In this document: positions 46,217 through 56,700 of the stretch, in pieces
How the letters are laid out: every line of letters begins with the position of its first letter
How positions within the stretch are numbered: position 1 is the stretch's first letter
From: Lepiota brunneoincarnata
Lineage: Eukaryota; Basidiomycota; Agaricomycetes; Agaricales; Agaricaceae
Direction of reading: 5' to 3'
NCBI GenBank assembly: GCA_023014365.1
Contig: JAEBUN010000022.1
Coordinates: forward strand, 744,001-808,000
DNA: 64,000 nucleotides
Translations under genes and position numbers: made by a program
The notes under the pieces: model-generated
Database searches by the model: none
The model's input: only the letters and a program-made list of their open reading frames with translations
Told to the model about the DNA's origin: nothing

Positions 46217-46758
46217 CCATCCATGGTATGCTCTTGTCCCACAATTTGAGTCACAAGCCATTCTGCAGTGCCGATCTGAATGATCTTAAATCCAATAGCA
46301 TGACAAACTTGGAGGTAACTGGACACAAGTAACTCGACTGTGTTGGCCATGAACATGGGGCGAGACCCAACTATAGAATTTGAGAAAAAACGCACCAATT
46401 GTGATGAAAACAAGAATATATGTGACTTCCATGATTTAGAATAAGAATCTGAGCCAATTCTTTGTGACTGCTCACCTTGGCGGTCTTGGCCCCATAATGC
46501 ACGCAATCGCAATACCAACAATGTCTTGAACATCATCGGCAAGACAATAGCAGTAATCCTAGGATACTTACACATTTAGTTAGCTTTCTCCAGATATATT
46601 GGATATGTACAACCCCATAACCTGGTGGGAGGTAATACAACTATGGTATGGAAGGTGTTTGGTCGGAGCAAGGAATGTGACTTGGACAATATCTCACAAC
46701 TAGTGAATTATTGCTGTCATCAGGTCAAGCAAAGCTGATACCCAGACTAACTCACAGA
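46217..46758 (-). pseudogene. DUF6533-type gene, 5' part (copy F), continuous with copy E before insertion
   Basis: Minus-strand exons give VLPMMFKTLLVLRLRALWGQ (near 46,540), MEVTYILVFITIGAFF (near 46,420), VELLVSSYLQV (near 46,330) and VTQIVGQEHTMDGV, which stops at the X insertion. Upstream exons are lost: the sequence stops resembling copy C at 46,758/46,759, where a new sequence starts TGTCGAAACG, the presumed Copia LTR. Together with copy E this was one gene, on the strand opposite to copy C. The start exon with the YDSL motif is not found beyond the Copia element. Confidence 0.8.
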
Positions 46759-47099
46759 TGTCGAAACGTGATCGTTCAGCTTGACAATTGTTTATTGTTT
46801 TCTTTATTTCATATTCCCTCTTACCATGGACACTGTATGTACACGAATGAACAATTTTATTATACTACCAGGTTATGAGGTGTACTTTCATTCTAGCGTA
46901 AATAGGAGTACATAGTTTCTCCCTCTCATTTAAGTAGCCTACCGAAATGGCCTAGGATCCAGTCTTCCTTACTGGATCCTAGGTGAGTAGTATATTGTGT
47001 TGTGTCTCTGTTAAATACTGATAGTCTTCTTTACTGGATCCTAGTAATCCTATCTTATATATTCCGTGTCCAATGTATCTACTGCACACTTCTATTCTT
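46759..47099 (+). repeat. Probable Copia 5' LTR with 13-bp palindrome
   Basis: From the break in DUF6533 similarity (TGTCGAAACG) to just before the gag start. It contains a perfect inverted repeat, CCTAGGATCCAGT, seven bases, ACTGGATCCTAGG (46,951-46,983), and a third copy of the right arm near 47,032. No matching 3' LTR was found, so the right boundary is provisional. Confidence 0.45.
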
Positions 47100-47107
47100 G
47101 TTAGGTT

Positions 47108-48683
47108 ATGGGCCCCAAGAGCAATTCCTCATCTGTGACACTCCAGTTCCCCAAATTAAATGGTAGCAACTACTATGTTTGGTCTGACAATATGAAGGCC
47201 ACCCTCCAAGCTTGACTTCTCTGGCTTGTTGTAGAGGGCATGGAAGACTGCCCCCCTAAACCCTCTCCGAGGCCTCCTGTTGGTGCTGAAAACAAGCCAC
47301 TCCTTACATCTGACCAGGGCTATAAGGATTGGATCCAATCAAAGCAGGATTACCTATGTTGGTTGAAATCTGATCATGCAGCTATGAGTTTGATGCAGGG
47401 TGCTATTGAGTTTGGCCAGCAGGAACATGTTGCCAATGTTGACACATCAAAGGAGATGTGGGATTGTCTTTGCAAGATCCACATCACTGAATGCCAGAGC
47501 ATCAATGTTCACTATTACTATCAGGAACTCTATACCAAGAGATGGGACTAGCATACCACCATGTCAGATCTCATTGGATCCTTCCTGAACCTCTGTCACC
47601 ATATCACAGAAGCAGGCCAGAAGTTGGATGACATTCATGTTGTCCATGCCATCCTACTTTCCCTACCTCACTTGAACATCTGGGATGTCATCAAGCAGAA
47701 CCTTTTGGATAAGGGAAAGTTTCTCACCTTGGATATGGTCACTGCCAAGCTTGTGTCCATGCATGACTGTGCTGAATGTGATTGCCTCATTGAGGAGTCT
47801 GAGAAGAAGGTTAAGGCTGAGCAGTTGGCCCTGCTTGCCAAGTCAGTGGAGAATGGGAACTCTGGGAAGAAAGGAAAGAAGGGGAAAAGCAAATCAGCAA
47901 AGAAATCTACCACCCCTACTTGCCCTCCGGATTCCAAATGTCATATCTGCCATCTAAAGGGACATTGGGCTCCTGAATGCCCTTCTAGGTCCAAAGAGAA
48001 GGACAATACCGCTAAATCAGGTGGATCCACAAATATTGCTGTTGAGCAATCAAAACCCTCAGGCAATCGCAAGGTTGGAGTAATGTTGATAGCTTCAGCT
48101 GATGAAGCTGTTGCCTCTGGTATCTTGCTTGATTGCACTGCCATGGCCCACATGTTCATGGACCATGATTTCTTTGTTTCCTATCAGGAGTCAGCTGATG
48201 GTGAATATATCACGGTTGGTGGCCATAATAGGGTCCCTGTTGCTGGCTATGGATCAGTTATGTTCTGTTCCATTCTTCTGAAAGGTCACATCAATATAAC
48301 CCTTCAGAATGTCCTTCATGTTCCTCATCTGGGTGCCAACCTTGTCAGTTTAAGTGTTTTACAACAAGGGGGAGCAAATTACTGCAGTTGTGGATCAAAG
48401 GAGTTGACACTCTCAAAAGGTGGCAATGAATTATTCCAAGTGGTCCTCACAGGGTCGACTGGTACATTGTATCATATCCAATGCATGAAAATGGGCAGCA
48501 ATCTGGCTTACCTTGCTAAAGGACAACTATCCATGCATATGTGGCATTGTCGTATGGGTCATTTAAACCCTTGGATCATTGACTTGATGCACTGTGATCA
48601 CCTTGTGAAAGGCTTGGACATTTATGCACCTTGCAAGTTTGACCATCTGTGCAGTGGTTGTGCAAGTGGGAAGTCTCACCATC
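47108..48683 (+). pseudogene. Copia gag, protease and start of pre-integrase domain
   Basis: ATG near 47,107 opens MGPKSNSSSVTLQFPKLNG. Stops at TGA (near 47,213) and TAG (near 47,549) stand where Trp codons are expected; the frame 47,561-48,772 is otherwise open. A UBN2-type gag helical region is followed by a Lys-rich stretch and the CCHC knuckle CHICHLKGHWAPEC (near 47,943). The protease loop reads LDCTAMAHMF near 48,130; a normal Copia protease has DSGA or DSGC, so the active site is degraded. The pre-integrase zinc motif shows HCRMGHL and CSGCASGKSHH before the Z1 insertion at 48,684. Product would be the virus-like particle and its processing enzyme. Confidence 0.85.
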
Positions 48684-49100
48684 TGTTATCAGAAGTCCCC
48701 TTAAACCCCCTTATCAGAAGCCTCACCGGAAGGAACTCTTATCAGAAGCACCCAAGTAACATAAATAGATAGAAGACCTGTCATCCTGAAACCATCAGAA
48801 GAACTATCAGAACAATCTATACTTAGATAGATAAGGATATGACTCACTTACCTGGGTCCAGACATATATAGTAGGAGCATAGCCACACATAGTAGTATAT
48901 AAGGATACTGTACCATACCCTTGTATCCTTATCTTAGTGTTATACAGTTCTTGCCTCCTATACCTCTTTGCCCTTAAACCGGCTGGACTATAGTGCTCCG
49001 TCGTCTCTAAGTCACGCCTAGTAGGACAAGACCAAGTCTGTATAGACATCTTGCCACGAACGCCGTGCTACTCAAGAGCGAACCCCTAACCCGGGTAACA
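48684..49100. mobile_element. Solo LTR Z1 (Gypsy-3 family)
   Basis: 417 bp, TGTTATCAG to GGGTAACA, flanked by CCATC on both sides (48,679-48,683, 49,101-49,105). Removal restores the Copia sequence. It matches the Gypsy-3 LTR at 61,717 almost base for base. Confidence 0.92.
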
Positions 49101-49137
49101 CCATCTGCCTATGCCTGACATGAGCTCAAGTCATTAT

Positions 49138-49563
49138 TGTTATCAGAAGTCCCCTTAAACCCCCTTATCAGAAGCCTCACTGGAAGGAACTCTTATCAGA
49201 AGCACCAAGTACATAAATAGATAGAAGAACTGTCACTCTGAAACAATCAGAAGTGCTCATCAGAACAATCTATAGTTAGATAGATAAGACCTTGACTCAG
49301 TATGACTCACCTTACCTGGGTCCAGATATATATAGTAGGAGCATAGCCACACATAGTAGTATATAAGGATACCATACTGTACCTTGTATCCTTATCTTAG
49401 TGTTATACAGTTCTTGCTTCCTATATCTCTTTGCCCCTAAACCGGCTGGACTATAGTGCTCTGTCATCTCCAAGTCACGCTTAGTAGGACAGGACCAAGT
49501 CTGTATAGACATCCTGTGTCGAACTCCGTGCTACTCAAGAGCGAACCCCTAACCTGGGTAACA
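49138..49563. mobile_element. Solo LTR Z2 (Gypsy-3 family)
   Basis: 426 bp with the same ends, flanked by ATTAT (49,133-49,137, 49,564-49,568), just 37 bp after Z1. It differs from Z1 by small indels and substitutions, so the two are independent insertions. Confidence 0.92.
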
Positions 49564-49568
49564 ATTAT

Positions 49569-49849
49569 TCTAAGATGGAATTACTGGTACTTGACCTAAC
49601 TGGACTGATGTCTGTTGCGAGCTAGGATGGGTATTTATATGCACTTGTTGTTGTGGAGGTTAGCTGCCATTATCCTGTAGGTTGTCTCTTGAAAGACAAA
49701 GAGGAAGCTGGTGTCACTGCTTGGGATATTGTGGCCATGTTGGAACAACAATCTGGTCTGAAGACTCACTGTCTCCAAAGCAACAATAGGTCCAAATTTG
49801 TCAAATCTGCAATGAATCAATTCTGTCATTGCAATGGCATCATTCATGA
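49569..49849 (+). pseudogene. Copia integrase core, first part
   Basis: Reads SKMELLVLDLTGLM, then WDGYLYALVVVEVSCHYPVG, LLKDKEEAGVTAWDIVAMLEQ, SNNRSKFVKSAMNQF and GIIHDE. This matches the Copia integrase core in which Asp-Leu-x-Gly and the second Asp of the D-D-E triad occur; here SNNRS stands where SDNGxE is expected, so the second catalytic Asp is lost (GAC to AAC type change). The core resumes at 59,333. Confidence 0.8.
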
Positions 49850-50640
49850 TGAAAAGTGGATTACTTTACAAAATCGAAAATGAAGTTTCTTAACAAGTTT
49901 GCTAATTCCAACTTTATAAGTTCATGGGGGAGAGGTTGTTGCAAATCTCCAGAAATATATTCAATTCTAATGTTTTTAGGGCATTGGTAAATTATTCTCT
50001 TAGTCTCCAACTAGACAGACAGTTGTCCTATCTGAATACAATGGGAACTTTGATGGTTGTTACTATATAATATGTTAACTAATATCTTCACAATTCGATA
50101 AGTCAGGCAAAAAGCGGACAATGTGTTCTAATGGGCCCTAGCATACTACACCCTTTTCTCTTGACAATATTATAAATTTACACTACCCCATGAGACAGGC
50201 TTTTGACAAGCTCCTGCAGTAAGTGTCTTTAAGCTAGTAGGCCTAGCAGACAGCATTATCTAACAGGCCCTAGCACACTACAGCTTCTGAACAATGCAAT
50301 AAAACTTTATACTACTCAGCAAGACAGGCTTTTTGGAAAGCTCCTGCAGTAAGTATCTTTAAACTAGATAGACCTAGTAGACAGCATTTTCAATGGGCCC
50401 TAGCATACTATGTTCACTTCTCAATTAAACAGCTCTACAATTCAATGGTATACTTCTGAGGCAGGGCCTCTAAGAGGAACCCAAAGAAATGGAAGTTAGT
50501 GAACTTTCTACTTAAGAACAGAAGAGTCATATCAACTTGTATTCAGCCCTTGAGTCAAGCAGAAGGGTCTGTCAATATGTATCTCAATCGTTTTGAGGGG
50601 TCTGGTTTTTAAGAGTATAACTCTTTAAGTCTCTGGTGGT
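49850..50640 (-). mobile_element. Reverse solo LTR of the Gypsy-1 family, first piece
   Basis: From TGAAAAGTGG at 49,850 the sequence follows the reverse complement of the Gypsy-1 LTR, including the three 130-bp units (near 50,150, 50,280 and 50,400). Most CpG positions of the Gypsy-1 LTR appear here as TpG or CpA. It is cut at 50,644 by Gypsy-2 and continues at 58,293. No clean target duplication is left. Confidence 0.88.
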
Positions 50641-50644
50641 CTAT

Positions 50645-51358
50645 TGTAGAGGTGGGCAAGCGGCTACACCTGCAAAGGCTGCCCTATGCCACCTCTTGTA
50701 GGACTCGGAACCCGAACTCAGAACCCGAAATCCAAACTCGGATCAAGAAACTCAGAGCGCCCAGCTGAACAAAGCCGTTATCATTTCGCGACATATCCCT
50801 TTCACTCGAAACCTCTTACATTCCCTAACAAATAAATTTTCACTACTTTTCTATTCCTTTCCCTGAACTTGAACCATAGCATAAGTTTTCTCCCCATATA
50901 TAGACTCCTCTGAGCCTCGCATACCACCCCTTTCATCTTTTCTATTCTGTTTTCCCATTTCCCTGTTAACGTAGTCGTGAAAACTTCACAATCTCTCCTG
51001 TTTCACGTTCCTTATTCTCCAGATTTGTTCTAGTATAATTATCTCTCGATTTTTCGATCTGTTTCGGTACAGAAAACATAGCTAGTACAATAATTTACTT
51101 GTATATAAAGTTCCGAGCTCACTTATGAGCTCGGCAGTCAATATAGGACCCAAAAACTCCCTCTCAGTCTCATTCTCCCTCTCTCTCTCGCTCTCTCACA
51201 TATAACTCGTCTTTCTTGGTTTTCGAAGCCCAGTGGTTGTTTCGCCAACCACACTCGCCCCTTTGTTTGTTCGTGTTAGCACTGTTTCGATCGTGTTTCG
51301 TTTGTGTTTCGGTTTCGTTTCGGCGCTTTTCACGTGCTGAGGAGTCGAGTTCTCTTCA
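50645..51358 (+). repeat. Gypsy-2 5' LTR
   Basis: Starts TGTAGAGG, ends TCTTCA. A TATA-like tatataaagttccg near 51,101 is followed about 65 bases later by a CT-rich tract (ctctctctcgctctctc), a likely promoter with its initiation region. Confidence 0.93.
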
Positions 51359-51360
51359 AC

Positions 51361-51378
51361 TGGAGCCCACCGCGAGGG
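51361..51378 (+). other. Gypsy-2 primer-binding site
   Basis: TGGAGCCCACCG two bases after the LTR, identical to the Gypsy-1 site although the LTRs are unrelated, which fits priming by the same tRNA. Confidence 0.7.
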
Positions 51379-51429
51379 GCTTCAAAACCATTTCAATTTA
51401 AAATTGTTACTTGATATCTCAATAAGCTC

Positions 51430-53751
51430 ATGGCTGAATTACAAATCCCAGCAGATAACGCACCAGCAGGAAATCCTCCTCAGGTGCCCCAACAACCAGC
51501 AAATGGCCCCCCCGCATACCAACCTCAACATTTCCATATTGGACCTGGAGTACCGCCACCAGCTTTTGGTCCAGCTCACTTCCCTAACCCACCAGCCAAC
51601 CCACCAGCCAACCCACCAGCACCCCTTCCCCAGCCAGCTCCATACATTATCCATGCTCCCCAAATACGCCATATGCCCTCTTGCTATGATCGAAATGCTC
51701 CGAAATTTGACGGACACCCACAATCACTCCGACGATTCTTTGAGGAAGTAGAAATGCTAGCTCGAGAATGTGGACTCACCGATATGGAGCAGATTACCCA
51801 TACTATCAGCTATCTAGATGGACAACACTATGACATCTGGAGGAGCCGACCATCGGCCATGGGTGGAAGCTGGGTCCGTTTCAAATTAGATATCATGTCC
51901 ATGTATCCAGGAGCCGAAGATGACGCACGTTATAACATTACAGACTTCGAACTCTTCGTGGAACGACATGCTGCTATGCCTATGCGAGACCGTCTTCAAT
52001 TTGGTGAATATTATCAGGAATTCGTCACCAAATCGACCTGGCTACTCAACCATGACCTCATATCACGACGAGAATGCAACAAGCTCTTCATTGGGGGTTT
52101 TCATATCGAATTCCAGCAGCAACTCCGCACCCAGCTACGTATCCAAGACCCCAGGCATCCCATCGATGAGCCCTGGAATGTCTCAGATGTTGAGCAAGCA
52201 GCACGCTTTCTGCTCGAAGGAACGATGACCGGAAATGCCTTTACCTTATCACCAGTATCACCATATTCCCTTCCCCCTGCTGCTCCTGCACTTTCATCAC
52301 CATGCCAGACCTTTGACATGTCCTCGATTGAACAGATCTTGACCTCTGACGCGTTTTTAAACCGTCTTGCTGGAAAACTTGCTGGTCCTGTCCGTAACAC
52401 CTCCCAGCCCCCATATCAGCCTTCGTTCCACCAAAATCCCCAGCAGAACCGACAGACCTGGCCATGTGGCTTCTGTTCCAGCACTGAGCATATGTTCAGA
52501 CACTGCCAAGGACTTGATGACTATATCCGTCGTGGTTTATGCATTTGGGACAACACTAATCGTGTTTGTATGCTCGATGGCACTCAGGCCTCACCTCAGG
52601 CTGCTCCTGGATGAAATATGAAGGAGCGAATCGATAATTGGCACAAGAACCGCTCACCATCGACTGCCACAGCCCAAGCAAATATCCTGCAAGTCTATCC
52701 ATCACAACCTACCAACCCCAACTCGTTAAATGCTCCTGTACCATCCACCATGCCATATTCCACTTCTCATGCCTCCCAGGATGAGGAGGAACTTGCTAGA
52801 CTTGAAGCGATCGCATTAGCCACTATGAAACAACAGGAAGAGATCAAAAAGCGCACAGGGAATGTAGGAAAAGCCAAAAACTCGCCAACAATTCCCAAAC
52901 CCATCTCTAACAGGCCCAGTGCCTCCCAGAATGCTCCAGCAATCGTTCCACATGCTCCTGCCTCAAAAACGAACCCCCCTTTGAAACCTTTCCATCCCAA
53001 TGCTCCCATACCCGATTCCCATTCGCAAAATCAGCAATATCGATTCGCAGCACCAATTGAGGACCCCCAGACAGTCCAAAATGTCATACAACGAAGTTTG
53101 GATGGTCCAGTCACTCTCACCCAGAGAGAGCTCTTTGCTATCGCTCCAGAGGTCAGGAAACATATCAAAGACCAAGTTACCACTCACAGGGTGCCCACTG
53201 GACTCTCAGCTACGACTTCCTCGCTCGAAAATGCTGGAAACGATGACAGAACAATCCCATCTTCATTTGTCCATCAGCATCTCTCCCCTCCCTCAAATCC
53301 CCTCATTGTGGCCAATCCGGTCGAAGAACTTCGGACAATTCCTCTGGTACTTGATGAAAAGGTCATGGTGGAGGCTATTCTGGATGAGGGATCACAAGTT
53401 ATTGGAATCCGACGCGATATTTGGGAGAAACTAGGCTTGCCTCTCCTTAGGGATCAAAGTATCATGATGGAGTCTGCTAACGCCACCAAGGAACTGACTC
53501 TAGGCCTACTGCGAGACCTTCCTGTTCGTATAGGGAGCAGCATCTTTTATATCCAAGTCCAGGTCTTTGAGAACGCACCTTATGAAATGCTGCTAGGACG
53601 ACCATTCCTTACCCTGACCCAGGCCCGGACACATCATTACTCCAACGGCGACTCACACATCACCCTCCTCGATCCTAATACCCAAGAAACTATCACAATC
53701 CCCACCATGGTGAGAACTCGGGCTCCTGCCCAGTCTAACTTGGGTTTTTAG
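51430..53751 (+). CDS. gag: Gypsy-2 gag-protease with one in-frame TGA
   Basis: ATG at 51,430 opens MAELQIPADNAPAGN with a Pro-rich region containing the repeat NPPANPPANPPAP. The capsid-like part includes RRFFEEVEMLARECG; the knuckle CGFCSSTEHMFRHC lies near 52,468. A TGA at 52,612-52,614 separates this from an open frame in the same phase to 53,751, which carries the protease loop AILDEGSQVIGI (near 53,380) and YEMLLGRPF (near 53,580). In Gypsy-1 the corresponding region is uninterrupted (GRGPMIERID against PG-stop-NMKERID), so the TGA is either a mutation or a readthrough site; re-initiation at ATG 52,618 is a third possibility. The frame ends QSNLGF then TAG. Confidence 0.85.
53742..53751 (+). 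other. Predicted -1 ribosomal frameshift site, pro to pol, Gypsy-2
   Basis: G GGT TTT (53,742-53,748) in the protease frame directly followed by TAG (53,749-53,751). The -1 frame (TTA GAT ATC GAT GAT) is open without interruption to the end of pol at 57,401. The heptamer is identical to the Gypsy-1 gag-pro site. Confidence 0.78.
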
Positions 53752-56700
53752 ATATCGATGATTCGGCTCACCATAGTCGAGGAGATAGCATAGCCTTACC
53801 CAATTCCCACACACACAACACACCTTCCCATCAGAATGTTCCTAATTCCACCATCAACCTGTCCCTGTCCATGATCTCACCAATCGCGTTCACAAGTACT
53901 CCATTCCCCCCTTTACATCAGCCTCAAGAAATATATGAAATCAACTTATCAGAAATCTCACATTATAACCACACAGTCTCAAACCATGCCTATAAGAAAG
54001 TTGCCAACCGAATCAAGCCAGTAGCTACTACACTTCCTGAAGATTACCGAATCATCCGCCGGATTCCTACAGACCCTCTCGAAAATATTCCTACCCTTCC
54101 TATTTTTCCACCCAACTTTTCCCCTGGTTCTCGCTACACACTCGAGCGCAAGACAGCAATGGATGTTAACCCAGATGGGTTCCTATGGCCCGAAGAAGAG
54201 AAATTGATCCATTACCTAATCAGAACCCAGGAACTTGGGTTCGCATGGAGCGAAGACGAGAAGGGCAAGTTCTCAAGTGAATATTTTGATCCCATTGTTA
54301 TACCCACCATCGAACATGTCCCCTGGTTGCTCCGAAACATACCCATCCCTCCTGGAAACTTCCAACGAGTAGTCGAGGTCATCAAGGCAAAGATTGCCGG
54401 AGGTGTTTATGAGCCTTCAAACTTGTCCTATCGATCGCGATGGTTCTGTGTGCTCAAAAAGGATGGCAAATCACTTAGGCTTGTACATGATCTCCAGCCC
54501 CTCAATGCCGTCACAATCAAGGATGCAGGAGTTCCACCAATTGTAGAAATATACGCTGAGTCCTTTGGTGGTCGTGGATGCTACGGGATATTTGATCTCT
54601 TTGTTGGCTTTGACCAGCGTGCTCTAGCACCTGAATCTCGCGATCTTACCACATTTCAATCTCCTCTTGGGACTCTACGCCTCACCTCGATCCCCATGGG
54701 ATACACCAACTCAATGCAAATTCAGCAAGGTGATCTCACATTCCTCCTCCAGGATGAAATCCCACATACTGCCCTTCCCTTCGTCGACGATGTCCCAATT
54801 AAAGGGCCGAAAACGCGATACGAAATCAATGATGGCTACGAGACCATAGCCGAGAATCCTGGAGTTCGACATTTTGTATGGGAACATCTCCAGAATGTCA
54901 ACCGAATTATACAACGGATCAAGCATGCTGGAGGAACATTTTCAGGGCCAAAATCTCGCTTCTGCACTCCATCAGCTGTTGTGGTGGGACATCTATGTAC
55001 ATATGAGGGACGACTTCCCGACACCTCACGGATCCAAAAGGTCCTTGATTGGCCCCCATGCTCCACTGTCACTGAGGTCCGAGGGTTTCTCGGCACCCTT
55101 GGTACTTTTCGCATTTTTCTTCAAGATTTTGCAGCAATCTCGCGACCCCTGGTCAAATTGACGAAGAAAGGAGTAGATTTCGAATTTGGGAATGCAGAAC
55201 GAGCTGCAATGGATGTGTTGAAAGAATTAGCAAGAAACTCGCCATGCATACAAGCCATTGATTATACAAGTGCTAACGAGGTCATCTTAGGTGTTGATAC
55301 ATCGAAAATCGCAGTTGGATACATCCTTTCACAACTAGGGGACGATACAAAGCGATACCCATCAAGATTTGGGTCAATCACCCTCAACAAACGTGAATCC
55401 CGGTACTCTCAAGCTAAGCTAGAGCTATTTGGGCTATTTCGAGCATTGAAGGACGTCAGGATATGGATTATTGGGGTGGGGAACTTGGTTGTGGAGGTTG
55501 ACGCGAAGTATATCAAGGGTATGATTAACAATCCAGATATCCAACCTTCTGCAGCTGTCAACCGCTGGATTTCGGCGATTCTGCTATTTGATTTTCGACT
55601 TAGGCATATTCCTGGCAAGGAACATGGCCCAGATGGTCTATCACGACGCCCCCGAGCCCCAGAAGACCCTGAAATCAATGACGACTACGAAGAATGGATC
55701 GACTCTGCAAACTCATTCAGCAATTCATGCCCTCATCACCCCTCTGCACCCTCCAACGATTCCTGGTGGCCTTGGGCCTCAAACACATTCGCTATCGAAG
55801 TTTTGAATGAAATCGGAACGCTTCAAGCATCTGTGTACTCCCTTGGGTATCCTACACCCTCCAACATCATTCCCAGGTCAGCAAACATTGAAATCCTTTC
55901 AAGCGAAACCTCTCCTCCCTCTACATCATCTCCTCCCACCATCCCTCGCTCGGATAAGGCAAAACTTCGCGATCTTGAGCTCAAACAAGTTCAAGCGTTC
56001 CTCAGTGATCCCATACGACCTCTGGACAAGGCTGACGATGCCTTCAAACGATTTATTCGATTTGCATCGGGTTTTTTCGTGCGAGACGGCAGGCTTTGGA
56101 AGAAGGACTTAAAGATGAAGCACAAGCTGGTGGTACCCGAGAAAAATCGCTACAAGCTCATCCGTCAGGCCCATGATGAAATGGGACACAAGGGGATCTT
56201 CACTGTCTGCATACGACTTCTGGAACGGTTCTGGTGGCCACATCTCGACCAGGACGTACGCTGGTACATCCAAACATGCCACAAGTGCCAGACAAGACTT
56301 TCCCATCATTTCTATATCCCCCCTACGGTCCCTACCCCATTCACCCTCTTCCGAAAAGCTTACATAGACACAATGTTCATGCCAAAGTCAAATGGCTACC
56401 GCTACATCGTCCACGCACGTTGCTCCCTATCCTCATACCCCGAGTGGCGAATGCTTCGTCTCGAGAATGCCCGAACCCTCGGAACCTTTGTTTTTGAAGA
56501 TATCCTCTGCAGATGGGGCGCTATCGAAGAAATAGTAACTGACAATGGCCCCGCCTTCATACAAGCAGTCGAATTCCTTGCACAAAAATACAAGATAAAT
56601 CACATCCGGATCTCACCCTACAACTCTCGAGCGAATGGTCCCGTGGAGCGTCGACATTTTGATGTCCGAGAGGCCTTGGTAAAGGCAGCTGAGGGAGACG

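Noticed and set aside
48679..48683. Identical target duplication CCATC for X and Z1
   Set aside because: Two different families sharing one pentamer could suggest site preference, but Z2 uses ATTAT and Y uses CCCCA, so I treat it as coincidence.
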